This document shows positions 17,288 through 25,427 of a stretch of DNA of 30,729 nt, piece after piece. The DNA lies in NCBI GenBank assembly GCA_030526445.1, contig JAUNCV010000002.1:4720-35448 (forward strand). The letters run 5' to 3'. Position 1 is the first letter of the stretch; each line of letters opens with the position of its first letter. The position numbers and the translations under genes are program-made. The DNA is from Bacteroidales bacterium. Its GTDB lineage: Bacteria; Bacteroidota; Bacteroidia; Bacteroidales; UBA3663. The notes under the pieces were generated by a model. It was not told the DNA's origin, did not search any database, and saw nothing but the letters and a program-made list of their open reading frames with translations.

Positions 17288-18703
17288 ATGAATATATTTA
17301 AGGACCGTCAATTTGGTTTGGCATTTTTTTTGATCGTAGTTAGTTACATAGCCTCGTTCTTGATATCATTTCAGTTACTTCGCTCTGTAACGCTCGACAA
17401 TTCCGTTCAGCTCACACATGTTTTGGCAACACGTATTTATGAAGAGATCAACAATGAACTTTCAAAACCAATCAACGTAAGCCTCACTATGGCCAATGAT
17501 CTCTTTATGATAGAACGGTTGCAAGAAGAAGACAAATATTCGCATGAGGAGAATGTGGAGGCATTCCGAACCTATTTGAGCCGCATTAAAAAGGGGTTCG
17601 GCTATGAGGCTGCTTTCATTGTCTCTGAAAAAAGTAAGAACTATTACACATTTCAGGGTTTCAATAAGGTTGTCGATGTTGAGAACGATGCACATGACAT
17701 CTGGTACAAGCTTTTTATTGACAAGGATGTAACCTATGATCTTGATGTCGATGTGAACGAGGTGAAGAATAACAATTGGACTGTATTCTTCAATACACGC
17801 ATCGAAGATGGTAACGGTCATTTGCTGGGTTGCTGTGGTGTGGGCGAACAAATGGATAATTTGCAGGAACTCTTCTATAATATTGAACGCAAGCATGGTG
17901 TAAAAATCAACCTTGTCAATGGAGACGGTTTAGTTCAGGTTGATGTTAACGAAATTAACATTGAGAATTCTGTTCTTGATGGACTTAACCTCTCTAAACA
18001 CAACTCAGAAGAATATGTTATAGAGTATCATGGTGATAACTTTTACGTCACAAAATATGTAGAGAATCTCGGATGGTTCCTTGTAATTCGAAACACGGAA
18101 AACTTTACTGGAGCTGCGTATTCTCAACTTTTCATATTTTTCTTGATTCTTCTTGTTGTACTCTTGATCATCTTAGGCGTTTCAATATACATGATGATGA
18201 AGGGTAAAAAGACTTTGGTCAAAGCCTCAAATGAGGACAAACTGACCAATATGCTTAATCGCAACGCCTACGAAACACGAATACAGGGACTTTTAGGCCA
18301 CTCGATTCGCAATATCACCTTCGTTTCTATAGATGTAAACGGACTCAAGAAAGTAAACGATACACTTGGTCATTCAGCAGGCGATGAGCTTATTTGTGGA
18401 GCCGCACAATGCATTCGCAGCTATTTTGGCAACCAGGGTCTATGTTATCGTTTAGGAGGCGATGAGTTCGCTGTTATCCTCTCAAATTGCGAGCATGAAT
18501 CGCAACAAATTATTAATGAGTTCCACGAACTTGTTGATCAATGGCAAGGTACTTATGTAAAGAAACTCAGCATATCAATGGGTGTTGTCCGTTCTTCTGA
18601 TTACGAGTCTGTTACAATCGAGAAATTGGTCGAATATGCTGATATGGCCATGTACCGAGAAAAGGAGGCTTTCTACGAAAAGCAAAAAACAGGACAATGC
18701 TAA
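17288..18703 (+). CDS. Cache-type sensor with GGDEF domain (diguanylate cyclase)
   Basis: 471 residues. TM helix at about 10-32, a periplasmic dCache-like ligand domain at about 35-275 (with the typical IWYKLF and WTVFFNTRIED segments), a second TM at about 278-303 and a GGDEF domain at about 310-465. The active site is intact: NEDKLTNMLNRNAYE, D349 in SIDVNGLKK, GGDEF at 390-394. There is no RxxD inhibitory site before it (the position reads FGNQ region). It should make c-di-GMP in response to an extracytoplasmic ligand. It starts 6 bases after the hybrid kinase, so the two are probably co-expressed. The N-terminal sequence closely resembles Clostridial Cache-GGDEF proteins. A perfect terminator hairpin follows. 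Confidence 0.93.
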   Translation: MNIFKDRQFGLAFFLIVVSYIASFLISFQLLRSVTLDNSVQLTHVLATRIYEEINNELSKPINVSLTMANDLFMIERLQEEDKYSHEENVEAFRTYLSRIKKGFGYEAAFIVSEKSKNYYTFQGFNKVVDVENDAHDIWYKLFIDKDVTYDLDVDVNEVKNNNWTVFFNTRIEDGNGHLLGCCGVGEQMDNLQELFYNIERKHGVKINLVNGDGLVQVDVNEINIENSVLDGLNLSKHNSEEYVIEYHGDNFYVTKYVENLGWFLVIRNTENFTGAAYSQLFIFFLILLVVLLIILGVSIYMMMKGKKTLVKASNEDKLTNMLNRNAYETRIQGLLGHSIRNITFVSIDVNGLKKVNDTLGHSAGDELICGAAQCIRSYFGNQGLCYRLGGDEFAVILSNCEHESQQIINEFHELVDQWQGTYVKKLSISMGVVRSSDYESVTIEKLVEYADMAMYREKEAFYEKQKTGQC

Positions 18704-18711
18704 GTCTTAGC

Positions 18712-18758
18712 AACTAAAAACTCCATAGCTAATTGTTTAGTTTGTGGAGTTTTTAGTT
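18712..18758 (+). terminator. Terminator of the kinase/GGDEF operon
   Basis: Bases 18712-18725 and 18745-18758 form a perfect 14-bp stem (AACTAAAAACTCCA against TGGAGTTTTTAGTT) starting 9 bases after the GGDEF stop. The U-rich stretch is in the 3' arm, and the same hairpin works in either direction. Confidence 0.75.
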
Positions 18759-18792
18759 ATATGATATGATAATATTGAGTCAAAATTAATGC

Positions 18793-18827
18793 AAAAAAAA
18801 CTTCCATCCTTAGAAAAAGAATGGAAG
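18793..18827 (-). terminator. Terminator of the Cache-GT2-HAD-GlsB unit
   Basis: On the minus strand, CTTCCAT and ATGGAAG (18821-18827 and 18801-18807) form a 7-bp stem with a 13-base loop, followed directly by eight U residues (18793-18800). It lies about 60 bases after the GlsB-like stop and opposite the 18712-18758 terminator. Confidence 0.8.
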
Positions 18828-18889
18828 AGTGGCTCACAAAAAAGAGACAGAAAATTCTTCTTTGTATTTATTCGATTATTCTAAGAATA

Positions 18890-19126
18890 TTACTTGCTAC
18901 GCACCTTACTTACGACCCAAAGTACAACAAATGCACCCACAACACCGCAAATAAGATCGCCTACCCAAGAATAGGTATTAATACCAATAAGTTCAAAAAG
19001 CCAGCCACCAACAAAGCCACCGATTACACCAAGAAACAGATTGAGGATGAGGCCATTTGAACTGCCACTCTGAAGCTTGCTTGCAATGTAACCGGCCAGA
19101 AGACCAATGATAATAGAGTAAATCAT
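18890..19126 (-). CDS. GlsB/YeaQ/YmgE family small membrane protein
   Basis: 78 residues with the full pattern of the transglycosylase-associated/GlsB family: a first TM with a GLLAGYIASK turn, then a glycine-rich second helix (LFLGVIGGFVGGWLF) and a third hydrophobic segment ending in a basic tail (SKVRSK). Length and three-helix layout match the family (80-90 residues). Members are inner-membrane proteins linked to stress responses; no enzymatic activity is established. It lies 20 bases after the HAD gene and is followed by a strong terminator, so it is the last gene of its unit. Confidence 0.93.
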   Translation of the reverse strand: MIYSIIIGLLAGYIASKLQSGSSNGLILNLFLGVIGGFVGGWLFELIGINTYSWVGDLICGVVGAFVVLWVVSKVRSK

Positions 19127-19146
19127 AAAAAATTTTATTTAGAGAT

Positions 19147-19749
19147 TTATAGAATAGATAATTTTTTGAGTTCCTGCTCGTATTGTGTAGCATTAGAAAA
19201 AACCACGCCTTGCATACCAGTTTGCGCACCACCAAGAATATTTTTTTGTCTGTCGTCAGTAAAAAGACATTCTTCTGGTTTAATGCTGAATTTACTATAG
19301 AGACAGTGATAAATGTCAGGTTCGGGCTTGATGAAATGTACATCTGATGAAACAACATAACCGTCAAGAAGTTGAAAAACTGGGTAATTCTGAACTGTTT
19401 CGTAGACCTTTTGGCACCAATTTGTCAGTCCATAAAGGTGATATCCCTTTGCTTTAAGTTGAGAAAGCAGATTATACATGCCAGGCACTTCACCAGTTAC
19501 AATCTCTTGATAACGAGTAGAAAACAGACGTATTTCTTCTGTAAATTGAGGGTTGCTGTCAATAAGGCGTTGCATACTTTGGTCAAAAGTGACTACACCT
19601 CGATCAAGTTCTTGCTCTATTTGATCATTGAATAAGAGTTTGGTAAACTCCCGACAACGCTCAGCGTCGGGTATGATTTTTTGAAAAAAAGAAATAAAAT
19701 CATAATCGACAAGCACCTTCCCAAAGTCAAAAATTAGGTTTTTGATCAT
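19147..19749 (-). CDS. HAD superfamily hydrolase, subfamily IA (YihX-like)
   Basis: 200 residues. Motif I reads FDFGKVLVDYD with nucleophile D8; the +2 position is Gly, as in YihX-like sugar phosphatases (DxGNV/DxGxV), so loss of the usual second Asp is normal for this group. Motif II is LTN (T109), motif III is K141 in FIKPEPDIY, and motif IV is the Asp pair D165/D166. The helical cap lies between about 16 and 85. Likely a cytoplasmic phosphatase of a small phosphorylated metabolite; the substrate is unknown. It starts 7 bases after the GT2 stop, so it belongs to the Cache-GT2 unit. Confidence 0.92.
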   Translation of the reverse strand: MIKNLIFDFGKVLVDYDFISFFQKIIPDAERCREFTKLLFNDQIEQELDRGVVTFDQSMQRLIDSNPQFTEEIRLFSTRYQEIVTGEVPGMYNLLSQLKAKGYHLYGLTNWCQKVYETVQNYPVFQLLDGYVVSSDVHFIKPEPDIYHCLYSKFSIKPEECLFTDDRQKNILGGAQTGMQGVVFSNATQYEQELKKLSIL

Positions 19750-19756
19750 GTTTTTA

Positions 19757-20638
19757 TCAGTTTTGAGTTCTGAAAGAGAGACGCATATAAAAAGCTAACT
19801 TATAAAAACCAAACAAAGATAGGTTAGGTTTCGACGAAAGCAGGTTCTTTTTTACGGACTTTTTAGCAATCCCAAATATGAGTAAAATTATAGGTTTGAA
19901 AACGCGCAATTTCTTTGCTACACGAACTATTTCTACAGTTTCGGCGAGTTCTGTATGGAACTGCCATGCATTGCGAAGGGCCTCTTCTGTTTTCTGAAGA
20001 TAGACTTTGTTGGTTTCAAAATAGTTTATTTGCAAAGGATTATCTATTAAATGAATCTGGTAACCAGCATCTAAGAGATCTTTGCCATATTTTACATCTT
20101 CATAACCATATAATTTGAACCGTTCATCGAAACAAACTTTATGAGCAACATCGATATTTATTAGAAAAGAAAATGAGCGAAACTGGCGGCTATTTATTCC
20201 AACTTTCGATTCATGCTCTTTTTCATATAACCAACGAAGTTGTCGGTTAGGATCGAGACATGATTCAGGACATATCATCCCTCCACAAACCACAGGATGA
20301 TGTTCTGCAGCCTCAAGATACTTTTGCAAGAAGTCAGAACGAATAACTTTAGCATCTGCATCGATAAAGAGAAGATACTGCCCTGAAGACTCCTGAGCAA
20401 GACGGTTGCGAATAGCAGCACGCCCCACATTATTGGTTAATATAAGATGTTTGCAGTGCGAGAGCTCTACAATCTTATGATTAGCAATAATGTCAACCGA
20501 AGATCGGCTACCGTCTTCTGCTACAATAATTTCATAATCAACACCTAAATTTTCTGCTTGTATTTGCAAATCAGATACAAGTTTGAAACAGGTGTAGTTA
20601 TATGTAGGAATTAAGATAGATAAAGCAACCTCTGACAT
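19757..20638 (-). CDS. Glycosyltransferase family 2
   Basis: 293 residues of the GT-A fold. The N terminus (LSILIPTYN) and EDGS (41-44) bind the nucleotide, the DxD metal motif is DAD at 93-95, and an ED pair in YGYEDVKYG is the probable catalytic base region. The C-terminal part is basic with one hydrophobic stretch (KPIILLIFGIAKKS), probably membrane-associated. It would transfer a sugar to a surface glycan or protein; donor and acceptor cannot be read. It starts 4 bases after the Cache-protein stop. Confidence 0.92.
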   Translation of the reverse strand: MSEVALSILIPTYNYTCFKLVSDLQIQAENLGVDYEIIVAEDGSRSSVDIIANHKIVELSHCKHLILTNNVGRAAIRNRLAQESSGQYLLFIDADAKVIRSDFLQKYLEAAEHHPVVCGGMICPESCLDPNRQLRWLYEKEHESKVGINSRQFRSFSFLINIDVAHKVCFDERFKLYGYEDVKYGKDLLDAGYQIHLIDNPLQINYFETNKVYLQKTEEALRNAWQFHTELAETVEIVRVAKKLRVFKPIILLIFGIAKKSVKKNLLSSKPNLSLFGFYKLAFYMRLSFRTQN

Positions 20639-20642
20639 GATG

Positions 20643-21752
20643 TTACACTTTCAGATAGCGATCGTCGTCAATTTCTTGGATTTCATCATTTTCTTCATCA
20701 TCACTCTGCTTTCGTCCTGGATGATGCAAATAGAGATAAAGGATACCGATGACAGAAATGACAATGATAAGTAGACCTATGCAAAATACGACAATGAGAG
20801 TATTTCGCAAATCGGCAAGCTGGTCATAGACTACATCTTGCGGAATATAAAGCAAAGCTGTCCAGTTTGTTTCGGGAATAGGTCCATAGAATACTTCGGT
20901 CTGCTGGCTACCGAGCTTGACCGAACTACGTCCTGAAATACGTTTTACAGCATTTTCAAGAGGATAAAGATCCGGATCAATACCGATACGACGCATGGCT
21001 TGTGGCAAAGTCCAACGAAGAATGTATTCGCGGTTAGGATGTGCCATGATTCGCAACTTTTTATCAACCATTACAAGGCTTGACGAAGGGTAAGGCTTGA
21101 GGTGGTCGATAGAATTTGCCACATCGAGAAGATCAAGATCAAAAGCAATGCCTCCAATGAAATTCTTGTTCTCATCAAAAATAGGGAGTGAAAAACAAGT
21201 GATAGGAATGCTGTCATCAGACATGAATGGATCGGACCAAAGGCCCTGATCGTTGGGGCAATGAAGATGGAACTGATACCATGCGTTAGTATTGCGAGCA
21301 TCGCGTCGACCAAGATTCATACGAGTGTAAGTAGAATCTGTACGACGAATAAGTGGCACAAAACCATTACTTTTTGCAAGAGAAGGATAACATACATCTT
21401 CGAATCCGGCAATAATACCCGAAATTTGAGGATTACGGTCAAGGACATGCTCAAACGCCTCATAAACAGCCAGAGTGTCTTGAGTGTACTTATCTAAATT
21501 AGACAAAATGGAAGTACGAATATTGGTTGCAGCAATCTCAACCTTATCCATTTGATGTTCTACAGCATGAATAATATTGTCACGTTGCGCAGCAGAATAC
21601 TGATCGCACTGTGCAGCCAAAGCTCGTTTATTTTCGTCATACGAGAGCTTGAACATGTACATGCAAACAGCACTAGTGACTGAAAGAAGAGCCAAAAGAA
21701 GTGCAATATGGCGCTTCTTAAGCTTACTTGTTGATTTGTTTTCTGCGTCCAT
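20643..21752 (-). CDS. Cache-domain membrane protein without an output domain
   Basis: 369 residues. TM1 at about 15-35, a periplasmic dCache-type domain at about 40-315 (signature WYQFHLHC ... GLWSDPFMSDD at 158-179 and a second lobe with LVMVDKKLRIMAHP), and TM2 at about 319-343. After TM2 only some 25 residues remain: a short basic turn and an acidic tail (DDEENDEIQEIDDD). No HAMP, kinase, GGDEF, PP2C or methyl-accepting domain follows, and the stop is followed after 4 bases by the GT2 gene, so the frame is not simply cut by a frameshift that I can see. It is the first gene of the unit, with a very good promoter at 21793-21824. Confidence 0.88.
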   Translation of the reverse strand: MDAENKSTSKLKKRHIALLLALLSVTSAVCMYMFKLSYDENKRALAAQCDQYSAAQRDNIIHAVEHQMDKVEIAATNIRTSILSNLDKYTQDTLAVYEAFEHVLDRNPQISGIIAGFEDVCYPSLAKSNGFVPLIRRTDSTYTRMNLGRRDARNTNAWYQFHLHCPNDQGLWSDPFMSDDSIPITCFSLPIFDENKNFIGGIAFDLDLLDVANSIDHLKPYPSSSLVMVDKKLRIMAHPNREYILRWTLPQAMRRIGIDPDLYPLENAVKRISGRSSVKLGSQQTEVFYGPIPETNWTALLYIPQDVVYDQLADLRNTLIVVFCIGLLIIVISVIGILYLYLHHPGRKQSDDEENDEIQEIDDDRYLKV

Positions 21753-21792
21753 TTTGTAAAATTTCTATTGAATGATATAATTATTATAGCCG

Positions 21793-21824
21793 CAAAAATA
21801 GCATTTTTTTTCGAATAAAACAAA
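21793..21824 (-). promoter_or_regulatory. Promoter of the Cache-GT2-HAD-GlsB unit
   Basis: On the minus strand, TTTG (21821-21824), exactly 20 bases, then TATTTTTG (21793-21800): a full match to the Bacteroidetes consensus. Predicted start near 21786, about 34 bases before the ATG at 21752. Its TTTG box overlaps the U-tract of the nqr terminator. Confidence 0.8.
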
Positions 21825-21860
21825 AAATAACCCGTAAATCAAACGATTTACAGGCTATTT
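21822..21860 (-). terminator. Terminator of the nqr operon
   Basis: On the minus strand, 21845-21860 and 21825-21840 form a 16-bp stem (two G-U wobbles, four-base loop) running into a U-tract at 21822-21827. It starts about 50 bases after the nqrF stop. Confidence 0.85.
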
Positions 21861-21908
21861 TCTTATTGTAAAACTGCAATATTGCAGCAAATACTAACTA
21901 AAGTATGA

Positions 21909-23192
21909 TTAGCCACCGAAATTATCGAAGCGAATCATATCGTCCTCAACACCGAGAGAGTGGAGAAGATCGAGCACAGTCTTAGCCATCATAGGAGGAC
22001 CGCAGAGGTAGTACTCACAATCTTCTGGAGCCTCATGCTGCTTGAGGTAGGTATCGCCCATCACAGGAGCTACGAAGCCAGCGGTGTACTTGATACCAGC
22101 TGCATCGGCCTTTGGATCTGGACGGTCGAGAGCCAAATGGAAGTGGAAATTTGGGAAATCCTTCTCGAGCTGGAGGAAGTCGTCGAGGAATGGAATCTCC
22201 TCAAGCGCACGAGCACCATAGAAGTAGTGCATCTCGCGAGCACGATCCTCAGGAGCAATACCATTGCCCTTAAGCATGTGCATAATCTGAGCGCGAAGAG
22301 GAGCCATACCTGCACCACCACCTACCCAGATCATCTCACGGCCAGAGCCGTAAACTGGGCGGAACTCGCCATAAGGACCTGACATGATAACCTTGTCGCC
22401 TGGCTTGAGTGAGAAGATGTAAGATGATGCGATACCTGGGTTAACATCCATGAAGCCAGGACCCTGATCCTTTGGCTTGAATGGAGGAGTAGCGATACGC
22501 ACGTTGAGAGTGATAATGTCGCCCTCGTCTGGGTAGTTAGCCATTGAATAAGCACGTACAGTAGGCTCGCTGTTGTGGCACTTGAGAGGGAAGAGACCAA
22601 ACTTCTCCCAAGCTGGGAGGTAGGTATCACCGATGAGGCTCTTATCGAAGTCCTTATCATAGTCGATATCGAATGCAGGAATCTTGATCTGAGCGTAAGA
22701 ACCAGGTTCGAAGTTCATGTGCTCACCTGGAGGGAGAGCCACCTTGTACTCCTTAATGAAGGTTGCCACGTTGCGGTTGCCGATAACGGTGCACTCCCAT
22801 TCCTTAACACCCATTACATCATCTGGAACAACGATCTTAGCATTCTCCTTAATCTTCGACTGACAAGCCAAGCGATACTTCTGCTTGATCTGCTTACGAT
22901 TAAAGAAGCCTTTCTCGGTAGGAAGGATATCGCCAGCACCCTCTTCGATGATACAGCGGCACTGACCGCACTTACCACCACCACCACAAGCTGATGAAAG
23001 GAAGATGCCACCGCTCTGAAGAGCTGCAAGAGCAGTAGTGCCAATACCAGCCTCAATCTGCTTCTTGCCGTTTACATCGACGGTAATATTGCCCGATGGA
23101 ACAAGCCATGCCTTGATGCCAAGCAACAAAGCAACGAGCAGAAGAATGACGCCCAAAAATACGATGAGCGCGTAAATCAAAGTAGATGTCAT
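21909..23192 (-). CDS. nqrF: Na+-translocating NADH:quinone reductase subunit F
   Basis: 427 residues, normal length. One N-terminal TM (about 5-28) anchors the protein; the ferredoxin domain binds a 2Fe-2S cluster through C69, C75, C78 and C110. The reductase domain has the FAD motif RAYSMAN (213-219), the NADH site GGGAGMAPLR (291-300) and the C397 GPPMM region. It is the electron entry point of Na+-NQR: NADH to FAD to 2Fe-2S. Last gene of the operon, 34 bases after nqrE, followed by the 21822-21860 terminator. Confidence 0.98.
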   Translation of the reverse strand: MTSTLIYALIVFLGVILLLVALLLGIKAWLVPSGNITVDVNGKKQIEAGIGTTALAALQSGGIFLSSACGGGGKCGQCRCIIEEGAGDILPTEKGFFNRKQIKQKYRLACQSKIKENAKIVVPDDVMGVKEWECTVIGNRNVATFIKEYKVALPPGEHMNFEPGSYAQIKIPAFDIDYDKDFDKSLIGDTYLPAWEKFGLFPLKCHNSEPTVRAYSMANYPDEGDIITLNVRIATPPFKPKDQGPGFMDVNPGIASSYIFSLKPGDKVIMSGPYGEFRPVYGSGREMIWVGGGAGMAPLRAQIMHMLKGNGIAPEDRAREMHYFYGARALEEIPFLDDFLQLEKDFPNFHFHLALDRPDPKADAAGIKYTAGFVAPVMGDTYLKQHEAPEDCEYYLCGPPMMAKTVLDLLHSLGVEDDMIRFDNFGG

Positions 23193-23226
23193 AATAAATT
23201 CTAAATTTACCTTAATTTTACATTTA

Positions 23227-23823
23227 TTACAACTGAATACCGCTGAAGCTCAGGAAGGCAATAGCCATGAGACCGGTCACAATGAAGGTGATACCGAGAC
23301 CCTTGAGAGGAGCAGGTACATTTGAATAAGAAAGTTTCTCGCGGATTGCTGCAAGGCATGCGATGGCGAAGAGCCAGCCAATACCAGAACCCAGTGCATA
23401 AACTACTGGCTCAGCAAAGTTCTCGAACTCCTTCTGCTGCATGAAGAGCGAACCACCAAGAATGGCGCAGTTTACAGCGATGAGTGGAAGGAAGATACCA
23501 AGTGAACCATAGAGAGCAGGAGCGAACTTCTCGACAACCATCTCAACAATCTGTACGATTGCGGCAATGACTGCAATGAAGACGATGAAGCTCAAGTAGC
23601 TCAAGTCAACGCCCTCGGCGAGAGCATTTGGACGGAGCACATAGGTGTCGAGCAAATAGTTGACTGGAAGGGTAACGCAGAGCACGAAGGTTACTGCAAG
23701 ACCCAAGCCAACAGAAGTCTTAACGGTCTTTGATACTGCAAGGTAAGAACACATACCCAGGAACAGCGCAAAGATCATGTTGTCAATAAAGATTGACTTT
23801 ACAAACAAATTAAGTAATTCCAT
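23227..23823 (-). CDS. nqrE: Na+-translocating NADH:quinone reductase subunit E
   Basis: 198 residues, six hydrophobic segments, the Rnf/Nqr D/E membrane fold. C25 (LGMCSYLAV) and C119 (AVNCAILGG) are the two conserved Cys that, with two from NqrD, hold the intramembrane iron centre between the half-channels. It lies 28 bases after nqrD, in the expected order. Confidence 0.98.
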   Translation of the reverse strand: MELLNLFVKSIFIDNMIFALFLGMCSYLAVSKTVKTSVGLGLAVTFVLCVTLPVNYLLDTYVLRPNALAEGVDLSYLSFIVFIAVIAAIVQIVEMVVEKFAPALYGSLGIFLPLIAVNCAILGGSLFMQQKEFENFAEPVVYALGSGIGWLFAIACLAAIREKLSYSNVPAPLKGLGITFIVTGLMAIAFLSFSGIQL

Positions 23824-23851
23824 AATTTTTACTTGTTATTGGGGTAAGTGA

Positions 23852-24484
23852 TTACTTCTCCTGAAGATCTGGATTCTTAGCACGGAGGTACCAGATAATG
23901 CAGCCAAGAATGATAAGAGCTGCAGATGGCATCACGAAGAAGCCACAGTTCTGATAGCCGTCGTAGCCCGACTCGTTGACAAAGCGAGCAATAACATCGA
24001 TACCGAAGAGGGTGCCGCTGCCGAAGAACTCGCGGAAGGTAGCTACAACGAAGAGGATGATAGCATAGCCAAGGCCGTTGCCGAGACCATCCATGAGAGC
24101 TGGCCAAGGCTTGTTACCAAGAGCAAATGCCTCCAAGCGACCCATGAGGATACAGTTGGTAATGATAAGACCAACATATACAGAGAGCTGCTTAGACACC
24201 TCGAAGGCGAATGCCTGAAGAATCTGGTTAACCAAAATTACGAGCGCAGCCACAACTACGAGCTCCACGATGATGCGGATACGGTTAGGAATGGTATTGC
24301 GCAGGAGTGAAATGATCACGTTAGCGAAAGCGAGCACGCAGGTGAGGGAGATACCCATCACGAGGGCAGGCTTCATCTGAGTGGTAACGGCCAAAGCCGA
24401 GCAGATACCAAGTACCTGAACCACAACAGGGTTATTTGTCCAAAGTGGACCGGCAAAGATGCCGGGTTTCTTTTCTGCTGCCAT
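23852..24484 (-). CDS. nqrD: Na+-translocating NADH:quinone reductase subunit D
   Basis: 210 residues, six TM segments, paralogous to NqrE with inverted topology. C28 (LGICSALAV) and C111 (ITNCILMGR) are the conserved ligands of the shared iron centre. The start is one base after the nqrC stop, which indicates tight translational coupling. Confidence 0.98.
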   Translation of the reverse strand: MAAEKKPGIFAGPLWTNNPVVVQVLGICSALAVTTQMKPALVMGISLTCVLAFANVIISLLRNTIPNRIRIIVELVVVAALVILVNQILQAFAFEVSKQLSVYVGLIITNCILMGRLEAFALGNKPWPALMDGLGNGLGYAIILFVVATFREFFGSGTLFGIDVIARFVNESGYDGYQNCGFFVMPSAALIILGCIIWYLRAKNPDLQEK

Positions 24485-24485
24485 A

Positions 24486-25427
24486 TTATTCTGCTACTTT
24501 TTCACAATTATTATTGCACTTCTTCTCGCCACAGCATGACTGAGACTCAGCCTCGCAAGCCTGCTGCTCAGCGCAGCAAGAAGGAGCCTCTGCCTCAGCA
24601 CCACAAGCCTTCTGGCACTTGTGCTCGCCACCGCAAGCACCCTCACCATGCTGACACTTGTGCTCACCGCCGCAAGCCTTCTTGCAAGCATGCTGGCATG
24701 AAGAGCCACCCTGAAGCTTAGCGAGGAATGCCTCATAGCCCTTGAGTGAGTTTTCAATCATTGCAGAAACACCATCACAAGTCTTGGTTGCACCGGTAAT
24801 AGCGTCAACGATGTTCTCGCCACCCTTCTTTGAGATGGCAACTGGCTTGAAAGCACCGTTAACAAATACCTGCATACCAGCGAACTTCTTTGCGAACTCA
24901 GGATCGTCCTTGATCTTAGCGCCAAGACCTGCGGTTTCGCCCTTGTGGTCGAAAGTTGCACCAGCAATGGTAGAACCATCAGCCTCAACAGCAATATAAC
25001 CCCAGATAGCATCCCAAAGACCAGCACCATACATACACATAATATAATATGGCTTGCCAGCGATGTTAGCAACATAAACTGGGAGAGTAGCTTCCTCCTT
25101 CACTACGCCCTTAGCGAACTGAGCCTTAGGAACAACAGCGAAAGCGTCGCCCTCAACCTGCTCACCCTTAGTGTTAACAAGGAACATATTATTCTGCATA
25201 TCGAGTGCAGACCACTCGTCAGCAGCATTGGTGAAGGTAATCTCCTTGCCGAGTACGCTTGAAACGGCCGAGAGAACCTGCTGCTTCTTCTCGTTGTCGG
25301 CATTAGCCTGCTGCTGTGGCTTGAGACCTACTGCAGCAACGGTGAGAAGAACAGCCACGAGTACTGTCAAAACGGTAGCGTAAACGACAGTATATACATT
25401 TGAATTAGTATTCAATTTCATAGTCAT
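24486..25427 (-). CDS. nqrC: Na+-translocating NADH:quinone reductase subunit C with Cys/His-rich C-terminal extension
   Basis: 313 residues against about 230-260 for typical NqrC. The N-terminal TM is about 11-34, followed by the periplasmic FMN-binding domain. FMN would attach covalently to T214 in the TGAT motif (211-214). The conserved domain ends near residue 238. The remaining 75 residues are an extra tail with 14 Cys (244, 248, 252, 258, 265, 271, 275, 284, 285, 291, 298, 299, 304, 308) and 4 His (246, 256, 260, 269), including two copies of ACGGEHKCQ. It looks like a metallothionein-type metal-binding tail and would lie in the periplasm. The frame is continuous and ends at TAA 24486. 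The start ATG directly abuts the nqrB stop; M3 is an alternative start. Confidence 0.96.
   Translation of the reverse strand: MTMKLNTNSNVYTVVYATVLTVLVAVLLTVAAVGLKPQQQANADNEKKQQVLSAVSSVLGKEITFTNAADEWSALDMQNNMFLVNTKGEQVEGDAFAVVPKAQFAKGVVKEEATLPVYVANIAGKPYYIMCMYGAGLWDAIWGYIAVEADGSTIAGATFDHKGETAGLGAKIKDDPEFAKKFAGMQVFVNGAFKPVAISKKGGENIVDAITGATKTCDGVSAMIENSLKGYEAFLAKLQGGSSCQHACKKACGGEHKCQHGEGACGGEHKCQKACGAEAEAPSCCAEQQACEAESQSCCGEKKCNNNCEKVAE

Noticed and set aside
19719..19749. HAD motif I lacks the second aspartate (Gly at residue 10)
   Set aside because: YihX-like members of the family normally have Gly there, so this is not a sign of inactivity.
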